Positions 36,089 to 42,031 of a DNA stretch of 42,031 nt are shown one piece after another. A program made the position numbers and the translations under genes. Each line of letters starts with the position of its first letter. Within the stretch, counting starts at the first letter, position 1. The notes beneath the pieces are model-generated. The model did no database searches, was not told the origin of the DNA, and worked only from the letters and a program-made list of their open reading frames with translations. This DNA comes from an uncultured Desulfovibrio sp. (lineage in GTDB: Bacteria; Desulfobacterota; Desulfovibrionia; Desulfovibrionales; Desulfovibrionaceae): assembly GCF_944327235.1 (NCBI RefSeq), contig NZ_CALVHE010000014.1:1-42031 (forward strand). Direction: 5' to 3'.

Positions 36089-36385
36089 TCATGGCCGGTG
36101 GACCGGTCTGTTCGGGCGCGAGTCGGGATGCGAGGTCGGTGGAGGCCCGGGCTTGTGTTCGGGACGAAGCTGAGGCTTGTTCTCCGGACGATGCGCAGGT
36201 CGGTCGTCGGGACGAAGCGCTGGCTTGTTGTCCGGGCGATGCTCAGGTCTGTAGTCCGGCGGGGGGCGGTGGCCCGGAGGCGGCGGCCGATGCCGTGAGT
36301 CATAGTCGTGGTAGGAGCCGTTGGTGCAGCCGTTTGCCAGCAGGAACGTCGACATGAGCAGCGAAAAAAGCAGTATTCGTTTCAT
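36089..36385 (-). CDS. Small His/Arg/Pro-rich putative lipoprotein
   Basis: A 98-residue protein of unknown function. Residues 1-19 are a signal peptide and C20 in LLANGC fits a lipobox loosely (Asn at -2 is unusual). The mature part is a low-complexity repeat built on RP-x-x-RP and H-x-P units (for example RPDDRPAHRPENKPQLRPEH), positively charged and without hydrophobic segments. A strong GGGAGGG precedes the ATG at 36385 and a -10-like TATTAT sits at 36428-36433. It may coat the envelope or bind polyanions or metal ions, but that is a guess from composition. Confidence 0.65.
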   Translation of the reverse strand: MKRILLFSLLMSTFLLANGCTNGSYHDYDSRHRPPPPGHRPPPDYRPEHRPDNKPALRPDDRPAHRPENKPQLRPEHKPGPPPTSHPDSRPNRPVHRP

Positions 36386-36525
36386 GTTCCCTCCCCGGAG
36401 AAAAATGTCCAGTCGTTTCAGTTCAGAATAATACAGGGCGTAGCATGAGGCAAGCCTTGTCGCACAAGCGTACGGCGCGGACGAGATGGGCGTTGCGGGG
36501 AGATGCGGCGAGGGAAGGTGCCTCG

Positions 36526-36558
36526 CAAACAAAAAAAGGCGGGCCGAAGCCCGCCTTT
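36526..36558 (-). terminator. Terminator of dnaK
   Basis: A perfect 10-bp stem (36535-36544 with 36549-36558) with a CGAA/UUCG-type loop, followed on the minus strand by a U-rich run. It lies 33 bp after the dnaK stop. Confidence 0.9.
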
Positions 36559-36591
36559 GGCACAGACGCTGACGCTCATGCGTCGGGAGGT

Positions 36592-38514
36592 TTACTTTTT
36601 CACTTCCGTGTAGTCGGCATCCACCACGTCGTCGCCGCCATTGGCGGAACCGCCGGCATTGCCGCCGCAGGAACCGCCGGCGCACCCGCCGTCGGCGCCG
36701 GGCTGCGCGCCGCCCTGCTGCTGGTAGAGCTGCTCGGCCAGCTTGTGCGAGGCCTTGGCCAGCTCTTCGGTGGCCGCCTTGATGGCCGCGGCGTCATCGC
36801 CTTCCATCAGCTTGCGCAGATTGGCGATCTTGCCTTCCAGGTCGGCCTTGAGTCCGGCATCGGCCTTGTCGCCCAGGTCGTTCAGGCTCTTTTCCGTGCC
36901 GTAGATAAGGCTGTCGGCATGGTTGCGGGCCTCGATGACTTCCTGCTTCTTCTTGTCCTCGCTGGCGTGGGCCTCGGCTTCACGCACCAGACGCTGGATG
37001 TCTTCTTCCGAGAGACCGGAGGAGGACTGGATCTTGATGGACTGTTCCTTGCCGGTGCCCATATCCTTGGCCGACACGTTGACGATGCCGTTGGCGTCGA
37101 TATCGAAGCTGACCTCGATCTGCGGCACGCCGCGCGGCGCCGGCGGGATGCCCGTCAGGTCGAAGCGGGCCAGGGTCATGTTGTCGGCAGCCATGGGACG
37201 CTCGCCCTGCAGCACATGGATGGACACCGAAGGCTGATTGTCCGCCGCCGTGGTGAACACGTTGCTCTTGCGGGTCGGGATGGTGGTGTTGCGGTCGATG
37301 AGCTTGGTGAACACGCCGCCCATGGTCTCGATGCCGAGGGAGAGCGGGGTCACGTCAAGCAGCAGCACGTCCTTCACGTCGCCGGTAAGGATACCGCCCT
37401 GGATGGCGGCGCCCATGGCCACCACTTCGTCCGGGTTCACGGAACGGTTGGGGTCCTTGCCGAAGAACTCGCCCACTACCTTCTGCACCAGCGGCATACG
37501 GGTCATGCCGCCCACGAGGATGACCTCGTCGATCTGGTTGGCGGACAGACCGGCGTCGGCCAGCGCCTTCTTGCAGGGCTCGATGGTGCGGTCCACAAGG
37601 TCGCTGACCATGGCTTCCAGCTTGGCGCGGGAGAGCTTGACCAGCAGATGTTTGGGGCCGTTCTGGTCGGCCGTGATGAAGGGCAGGTTCACTTCCGCTT
37701 CCATGGAAGTGGAGAGTTCTTTCTTGGCCTTTTCGGCGGACTCCTTCAGACGCTGCAGGGCCATGCTGTCCTTGGAGAGGTCGATGCCGTTTTCCTTCTT
37801 GAACTCTTCCACCAGGAAATTGATGATGCGCTGGTCGAAGTCTTCGCCGCCGAGGAAGGTATCGCCGTTGGTGGCGCGCACTTCCACGACGTTGTCGCCC
37901 ACTTCCAGGATGGAGATATCGAAGGTGCCGCCGCCGAGGTCGAACACCGCGATCTTTTCATTGGCTTTCTTGTCGAAGCCATAGGCAAGGGAGGCGGCGG
38001 TCGGCTCGTTGATGATGCGTTTCACTTCCAGACCGGCGATGCGACCGGCGTCCTTGGTGGCCTGACGCTGGGCGTCATTGAAGTAGGCGGGCACCGTGAT
38101 GACGGCTTCGCTCACCTTCTCACCGAGGTAGGCTTCCGCATCGGCCTTGAGCTTGGCCAGGATCATGGCCGAGATCTCAGGGGCCGTGTAGGTGCGGCCA
38201 TCCACTTCCACACCGGCGTCGTCATTGGCGGCTTTGGTGATGGTGTAGGGGGAGTGTTCCTTCCAGCGGTCCACTTCGGGGGAAGCGTACTTGCGGCCCA
38301 TGAGGCGCTTGATGGCAAAAATGGTCCGTTTGGGGTTGGTCACGGACTGACGCTTGGCGATCTCGCCCACCAGCCGCTCCTTGTCGGTGAAGGCGACGAC
38401 AGAGGGCGTGGTGCGACCGCCTTCCGGATTGGTGATGCACTTGGGATCCTTACCTTCCATGACGTAGACGCAGGAATTGGTGGTCCCAAGGTCGATGCCG
38501 ATAATCTTGGACAT
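36592..38514 (-). CDS. dnaK: Chaperone protein DnaK (Hsp70)
   Basis: A 640-residue Hsp70. The ATPase domain begins [19 protein letters not shown] and has [41 protein letters not shown] and [11 protein letters not shown]. The substrate domain follows ([16 protein letters not shown]) and the lid ends in [10 protein letters not shown], a typical DnaK tail with a Gly-rich stretch before it. The ATG at 38514 has GGGAGGAUU upstream; the open frame extends further but without homology. It is divergent from the split-Soret cytochrome gene and has a heat-shock-type promoter. Confidence 0.98.
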   Translation of the reverse strand: MSKIIGIDLGTTNSCVYVMEGKDPKCITNPEGGRTTPSVVAFTDKERLVGEIAKRQSVTNPKRTIFAIKRLMGRKYASPEVDRWKEHSPYTITKAANDDAGVEVDGRTYTAPEISAMILAKLKADAEAYLGEKVSEAVITVPAYFNDAQRQATKDAGRIAGLEVKRIINEPTAASLAYGFDKKANEKIAVFDLGGGTFDISILEVGDNVVEVRATNGDTFLGGEDFDQRIINFLVEEFKKENGIDLSKDSMALQRLKESAEKAKKELSTSMEAEVNLPFITADQNGPKHLLVKLSRAKLEAMVSDLVDRTIEPCKKALADAGLSANQIDEVILVGGMTRMPLVQKVVGEFFGKDPNRSVNPDEVVAMGAAIQGGILTGDVKDVLLLDVTPLSLGIETMGGVFTKLIDRNTTIPTRKSNVFTTAADNQPSVSIHVLQGERPMAADNMTLARFDLTGIPPAPRGVPQIEVSFDIDANGIVNVSAKDMGTGKEQSIKIQSSSGLSEEDIQRLVREAEAHASEDKKKQEVIEARNHADSLIYGTEKSLNDLGDKADAGLKADLEGKIANLRKLMEGDDAAAIKAATEELAKASHKLAEQLYQQQGGAQPGADGGCAGGSCGGNAGGSANGGDDVVDADYTEVKK

Positions 38515-38650
38515 ATCTGAATCCTCCCAGCGGAAAAAACTCTTCTCAGGACCGGGGGCGGAGCCGCATCCGGTCGTGAAGCAAAAGTAAGTCCTTCCTG
38601 AAAGTCGTCCAGAGGTCGGACGGATTTTTTTTGAAAATTCTGTTCGCGCG

Positions 38651-38710
38651 TTGACCTTGCCGGAGGATGGGTGTAGTGAAATATTGAACAAGGCCCCGTA
38701 AGGTACGGGG
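38651..38710 (+). promoter_or_regulatory. Possible promoter and leader hairpin of the cytochrome gene
   Basis: TTGACC (38651-38656) is a fair -35 box, with only a weak TAGTGA 17 bp on. Downstream a perfect 7-bp stem CCCCGTA-AGG-TACGGGG (38694-38710) would sit in the 5' leader, 34 bp before the start. The region overlaps the dnaK promoter on the other strand. Confidence 0.35.
38665..38692 (-). promoter_or_regulatory. Sigma-32-like promoter of dnaK
   Basis: On the minus strand CTTGTTC (38686-38692) is followed after 12 bp by CACCCATCC (38665-38673), close to the heat-shock consensus CTTGAAA and CCCCATNT. No CIRCE repeat was seen. The leader would be about 145 nt. Confidence 0.55.
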
Positions 38711-38743
38711 TTGTTGCACCTGTTTTTATCCAAGGGAGGAGCT

Positions 38744-39571
38744 ATGGATCTCAGCAGAAGGCAACTCATGATGGGACTCGGCGGTCTGGCCGCCGGAACG
38801 GCGCTTTCGGGCGTGGCGGCGACGGCTGTGGCGGCTTCGGAAAAAATGAAGCGCTTCGCGCAGGCGGGCGGCGATTTCAGCTGGACGCCGCACAAGCTTG
38901 ATCCCAGGGAATGCGCCGCCGTGGCTTATGAGGGCTACTGGCACAAGGGCTATGCCTGCGGCTACGGCACGTTCTACAGCATCGTGGGCCTGATGGCCGA
39001 AAAGTACGGCGCCCCGTACAGCCAGTTCCCCTTCTCCATGCTGGAGGCCAACAAGGGCGGCATCTCCGACTGGGGCACCATCTGCGGCGCGTTGTACGGC
39101 GCTGCGGCGGCCTTTGCCCTGTTCTGGGGGCGTGACGAGCGCACCCCGATGGTCAATGAGCTTTATCGCTGGTACGAGACCACCAAGCTGCCCATCTACC
39201 AGCCCGGCGATGCGGCCAAGGGCGTGAAGGGCGAACTGCCGCAGAGCGCGTCGCAGTCCGTGCTGTGTCATATCTCCGTCTCCAAGTGGTGCTACGCCAA
39301 CAAGATCGAGGCCACCAGCAAGAAGCGCAACGAGCGTTGCGGACGCCTCACGGCCGACGTGGCGGGCAAGGCTGCCGAGATCCTCAATGCCAAGATCGAT
39401 CAGGGCAAGAACTTCAAGGGCGCCTTCGCCAAGCAGGACGCCGTGGAGACCTGTGGGGCCTGTCACCAGACCAAGGGCAACGAGGCCAACTGGGCCAAGG
39501 GCGTCATGGATTGTACGCCGTGCCACAACGGCAGCGAGGCCCTGGCCGACAAGTTCAAGGATCATCCGTAA
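38744..39571 (+). CDS. Split-Soret-type dihaem cytochrome c, Tat-exported
   Basis: A 275-residue periplasmic protein. The N-terminus [20 protein letters not shown] is a twin-arginine signal with cleavage near AVAA. Two haem c sites are near the C-terminus: CGACH and CTPCH. The middle has several cysteines in the pattern of the C_GCAxxG_C_C redox family ([38 protein letters not shown]), which fits an additional iron-sulfur site. This matches the split-Soret cytochrome c described from D. desulfuricans ATCC 27774, whose physiological role is unclear. AAGGGAGGA precedes the ATG, and a strong terminator follows, so it is a single-gene unit. Confidence 0.85.
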   Translation: MDLSRRQLMMGLGGLAAGTALSGVAATAVAASEKMKRFAQAGGDFSWTPHKLDPRECAAVAYEGYWHKGYACGYGTFYSIVGLMAEKYGAPYSQFPFSMLEANKGGISDWGTICGALYGAAAAFALFWGRDERTPMVNELYRWYETTKLPIYQPGDAAKGVKGELPQSASQSVLCHISVSKWCYANKIEATSKKRNERCGRLTADVAGKAAEILNAKIDQGKNFKGAFAKQDAVETCGACHQTKGNEANWAKGVMDCTPCHNGSEALADKFKDHP

Positions 39572-39612
39572 GCGAGAGGGGCGCGAGCCGCCCCGTATTT
39601 GGGATCGAAGAA

Positions 39613-39650
39613 AACGGCGACATCCTGTACGGATGTCGCCGTTACTGTTT
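39613..39650 (+). terminator. Terminator of the cytochrome gene
   Basis: A perfect 13-bp stem (39613-39625 with 39631-39643) with a 5-nt loop is followed by ACTGTTTCTT. It lies 41 bp after the stop. Confidence 0.8.
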
Positions 39651-39710
39651 CTTGATGGTTGTTTTTTCGGCGTCGGTTTTCGGCGCGACGCGGCTTTGGC
39701 CGTTTGCGAG

Positions 39711-39852
39711 AGAGCGTTATCTTTTTCAAAGATAAACCGCGAGGCGGCGGCACAGCGCCGCCCGGCCCAAACCAAGCGGAAAAACCACGCTTTCCCGCGA
39801 AGCGCCCGGCCGTATGGTTTGGAACGCGAAGCGTTCCAAACGGAAATGCTCC
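39711..39852 (-). repeat. Repeat family B, copy B3
   Basis: Reverse-complement copy of B1 and B2. On the minus strand it has a perfect stem GTTTGGAACGC/GCGTTCCAAAC, then GCGGGAAA with TTTTTCCGC, GGCGGC with GCCGCC, and TTATCTTT with AAAGATAA, bounded by GGAGC and GCTCT. It directly abuts repeat A2. The gap 39572-40133 holds a terminator, B3 and A2, and no gene. Confidence 0.8.
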
Positions 39853-39853
39853 A

Positions 39854-40131
39854 GGGTCTGTTAAACAAATTTTCAAATAATTTCAATGAATAAACAAAAC
39901 AGGCTGTATACACGTCGTTTGCTTTTGGGACGAGAGTGCCTCGTGTCTTTGACTCTCCCCCCGGTAAAAGCGCGCTGGGGAAGGGATGGGGGGCTTGGGG
40001 GGAAGGGAGCGACCGAAAGGCGGCCTGCAGAGCCGTGTCCGTTAGGCGACACAGGAGCCTTACGGGCATCGACAGCAAAGCGAGGGGTTTCCCTTCCCCA
40101 CAACCAGGCAACGAATAGTGTTAACAGGCCC
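39854..40131 (+). repeat. Repeat family A, copy A2, MITE-like with terminal inverted repeats
   Basis: A 278-bp element starting GGGTCTGTTAA and ending TTAACAGGCCC; the ends are inverted repeats with 10 of 11 matches. The inside matches A1, including the G-run core at 39977-40007. It has no coding capacity. The ends resemble those of some IS5-like elements, so it could be a non-autonomous element moved by a transposase elsewhere. IS copy 1 starts 3 bp after its right end. Confidence 0.7.
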
Positions 40132-40133
40132 TA

Positions 40134-40961
40134 GGCTCAGGACTCATTAAAGGTAAAAAATAACGATAGCCGCAAGGTGAATTGCTGAAAGGAATGTATG
40201 AGCACAGCGATCATAGCGCATGGCTATGTGACGCCAGTCATTCACCGGGAAAACATGTGTTCTATCTTGTGATGCTGGAGATATTGTTTCTTGTTGTAAT
40301 ACTCATGACTCTTGTATTTTTCCGAGAAGGAATGCAGGGAGTGCAACCTCGATTTTTCAAAAAACTGCGAATCCATCCGGCATCATAGCCCCTGTCAGCA
40401 AGAAGTATTCGGGTTGAAGGCAGAGTTGGCAAGAGACATGCCGCACCGCCATAATCACTGATGCTTCCGGCTGTCAGCAATGTCCGAATCGGACGTCCGT
40501 CGAAGTCGCAGACTACATGTAATTTGGTGTTCAATCCTCCTTTTGTGCGTCCGATACAGCGAGAGGAAGCCCTTTTTTTCTCAAACTTGCGGCAGTTCTG
40601 TGAGCTTTCAGACAGGTAGCATCAATCATGAGAAGGGAGGTGTCCTGGGTACTTTCGGAAAGAGCCGTAAAAATCTTTTTGAAGACGCCCATGTTACTCC
40701 ATCTGACAAAACGGTTATAAAGAGTTTTATAGGGGCCGTATTCTTTTGGAGCATCCTTCCATCGGAGACCGAACTTGAGAACATGGATAATTCCACTGAT
40801 AATTTTTTGATCGTCCCTTCTGGGAATGCCTCTTGAACGAGGAAAAAAAGGGCGAATGACATCCATCTGAGCGGAAGAAAGGTAAAAAAGAGTGGACATA
40901 GAAACCTCCATATCCATACTTATCCTTTTTTGACGTCATTGGAAATAATGAGTCCTGAGCC
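40134..40961 (-). mobile_element. IS5-family (IS427-like) insertion sequence, copy 1
   Basis: An 828-bp element with inverted ends GGCTCAGGACTCATTA and TAATGAGTCCTGAGCC, flanked by TA on both sides within CTAG, consistent with a 2-bp (or CTAG) target duplication. It carries a two-ORF DDE transposase on the minus strand. Local base composition is much more AT-rich than the neighbours, a sign of transfer. It is in the same orientation as the partial copy at 41868. Confidence 0.85.
40147..40899 (-). pseudogene. IS5-family transposase, frameshifted
   Basis: ORF A (40531-40899) starts at ATG with GGAGG and contains the first catalytic Asp in LLMIDATCLKAHRTAAS. ORF B (40262-40534, TTG start overlapping the ORF A stop) has the second Asp in LLADRGYDA; joining them needs a -1 shift at CACAAAAGG, which may be programmed as in related IS. 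After PSRK the frame is lost at a run of five A: the next frame reads KSHEYYNKKQYLQHHKIEHM with the catalytic Glu. A further shift at CCCGGTGAATG leads to NDWRHIAMRYDRC and the normal end IFYL. These last two breaks make this copy defective. Confidence 0.8.
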
Positions 40962-41008
40962 TAGGACTTGCCACGGGATGCCCCGGATGGTAGAAAGCCG
41001 GCATGCGC

Positions 41009-41059
41009 CCTCCTTGCGGAGGAACGCGGGCATGATCTTCAGGCTTCCGCATGCCCGCG
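41009..41059 (+). promoter_or_regulatory. Two hairpins in the leader of the SMR gene
   Basis: CCTCC-TTGC-GGAGG (41009-41022) and a perfect 10-bp stem (41025-41034 with 41050-41059) follow each other 31-81 bp before the SMR start. SMR genes of the Gdx type are often controlled by guanidine riboswitches, but I could not find the conserved loops of any guanidine class here. Confidence 0.4.
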
Positions 41060-41089
41060 CTCACCACGTAAGCCGCAAGGAGTATCCCC

Positions 41090-41416
41090 ATGCCCTGGCT
41101 TGCCTTGTTCACCGCAGTCGTCACGGAAATTATCTGGGGCCTGAGCCTCAAATGGGCTCCCACGACCTCCCGTCCCCTTGTTGCCTCCCTCATCCCCATT
41201 GTCCTGAGCTTCCTCAACATGGGCCTGCTGTCTTACGCCATGCGCTTCCTGCCCGCCGGCCTGTCCTACGCGCTGTGGACCGGCCTCGGCTCCATCGGCG
41301 TGGCCGTGGGCGGCATGCTCTTCTTTCAAGACCGCATCTCCCTGCCCCAGGCCGGCTTCATGCTGCTGATCCTCGTGGGCTGCATCGGCGCCCGCCTCGC
41401 AGCCCCGCAGAACTGA
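41090..41416 (+). CDS. Small multidrug resistance (SMR) family transporter
   Basis: A 108-residue protein with four hydrophobic helices. E13 in VVTEIIWGLSLKWA is the essential proton/substrate-coupling glutamate of EmrE-type proteins, and GLSYALWTGLGSIGVAVGG in helix 3 carries the family tryptophan and glycine motif. SMR proteins act as dual-topology dimers, exporting quaternary cations (EmrE) or guanidinium (Gdx/SugE). The missing classic Gdx residues and the sequence do not let me choose. AAGGAG precedes the ATG. It lies between two IS copies. Confidence 0.88.
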   Translation: MPWLALFTAVVTEIIWGLSLKWAPTTSRPLVASLIPIVLSFLNMGLLSYAMRFLPAGLSYALWTGLGSIGVAVGGMLFFQDRISLPQAGFMLLILVGCIGARLAAPQN

Positions 41417-41444
41417 TCCCCCCTTCTCCGCAAGGCGCGCAGAA

Positions 41445-41478
41445 CAAGGCCCCGTTCCCGGCAGGAAACGGGGCCTTG
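41445..41478. terminator. Hairpin between convergent SMR and amidohydrolase genes
   Basis: A perfect 12-bp stem (41445-41456 with 41467-41478) begins 28 bp after the SMR stop. There is no U run, so termination strength is uncertain. Confidence 0.5.
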
Positions 41479-41540
41479 CCGTGCACGGGGCCGGGCCCCT
41501 CCCGCGCAACCGCCCGTGGACGAAAGCGCAGGGGCCGGGC

Positions 41541-41867
41541 TCAGCCAAAAAGCATGGCCGATCCGTTCATGAGCAGCTCGTCAAGCTCGCTGTCCGTGAA
41601 GCGGGTGCGGCGCTGGAGGGCGTCGATCTCGTCCTGCGGGTCCATGATGGGGTAATCCGTGCCGAAGACCAGCCTTTCGCGCGGGTGCCGCCGCAGGATG
41701 GCGCGCAGGGTGTCGTCGTCGATCTCCTGCATGCAGGAGGACGTGTCCATCCAGACGTTGCGGTCGGCCAGCACGTCCAGCGCGTACTTCCATTGCCGGA
41801 AGCCCCCCAGATGCGCGGCGCAAACCCGGAGCTTCGGGAACTTGTCCAGAATGGCGGCCATCTTGTA
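41541..41867 (-). pseudogene. Amidohydrolase (COG2159-like), C-terminal fragment cut by an IS
   Basis: The last 108 codons or so of a TIM-barrel amidohydrolase: CAAHLGGFRQWKYALDVL, NVWMDTSS and ERLVFGTDYPIMDPQ, the last containing the conserved catalytic-type Asp. The usual family length is about 250-300 residues, and the N-terminal part with the HxH metal motif is absent. The reading frame is open up to the IS end at 41868 (Y-K-M). The rest of the gene should lie beyond the second IS, outside the window. Confidence 0.8.
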
Positions 41868-42031
41868 GGCTCAGGACTCATTAAAGGTAAAAAATAACGA
41901 TAGCCGCAAGGTGAATTGCTGAAAGGAATCTGTGAGCACAGCGATCATAGCGCGTGGCTATGTGACGCCAGTCATTCACCGGGAAAACATGTGTTCTATC
42001 TTGTGATGCTGGAGATATTGTTTCTTGTTGT
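41868..42031 (-). mobile_element. IS5-family insertion sequence, copy 2 (cut by window end)
   Basis: The first 164 bp of the same IS as at 40134, in the same orientation, with three mismatches over this length (near 41929-41931 and 41954). It starts after TA and interrupts the amidohydrolase gene. It shares the CCCGGTGAATG frame break of copy 1. The remaining part lies outside the window. Confidence 0.85.

Noticed and set aside
36386..36685. N-terminal extension of the small lipoprotein frame
   Set aside because: It runs through the dnaK terminator and the end of dnaK. The signal peptide starts at 36385 after a strong ribosome site.

Overview
The window is high-GC, gene-dense DNA from an anaerobic, sulfate-reducer-like bacterium, most likely Desulfovibrio or a close relative. 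The evidence is the gene set: a CO-induced-type membrane [NiFe] hydrogenase (cooMKLXUH with hypA and cooF), pyruvate:ferredoxin oxidoreductase with pta and ackA, NfnAB, and a split-Soret-type dihaem cytochrome c, a protein known from Desulfovibrio desulfuricans. No database search was run; identifications come from motifs, length and gene order.

Layout. 1-3990 (+): a hexapeptide-repeat acyltransferase, then a helicase/exonuclease fusion resembling B. subtilis MrfA joined to MrfB. 4391-5266 (-): metF, with an inverted-repeat operator inside its promoter. 5629-14421 (+): a nine-gene coo hydrogenase operon, including an 80-residue ORF with one ferredoxin-like cysteine motif between cooL and cooX. 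14908-18151 (-): a PHP-family histidinol-phosphatase, then nfnB and nfnA. 18325-25353 (-): por-pta-ackA, the route from pyruvate to acetate and ATP. 26086-27443 (-): rpoZ-dnaJ. 27767-32110 (+): a TtcA-like protein, an M23 peptidase, and a symporter translationally coupled to a cysteine desulfidase. 32640-38514 (-): gatC-gatA, two lipoproteins and dnaK. 38744-39571 (+): the split-Soret-type cytochrome. 40134-42031: two directly repeated copies of an IS5-like element (one broken, one cut by the window end) flanking an SMR transporter and an interrupted amidohydrolase gene.

The metabolic core is coherent. Por makes reduced ferredoxin and acetyl-CoA, Pta/AckA conserve energy as ATP, NfnAB links ferredoxin, NADH and NADPH, and the Coo complex can couple ferredoxin oxidation to H2 formation and ion translocation. 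No CO dehydrogenase (cooS) or cooA is present in the window.

The least explained signal is intergenic. Three dispersed repeat families occupy the gaps: A (about 280 bp, with terminal inverted repeats and a G-quadruplex-type G-run core), B (about 145 bp, a chain of hairpins with compensatory changes between copies) and C (about 190 bp, a terminator hairpin plus a long palindrome). Very long near-perfect palindromes of G and C tracts sit just past the stop codons of metF, hisK, cyuA and gatA. These repeats are the best candidates here for an undescribed element system.
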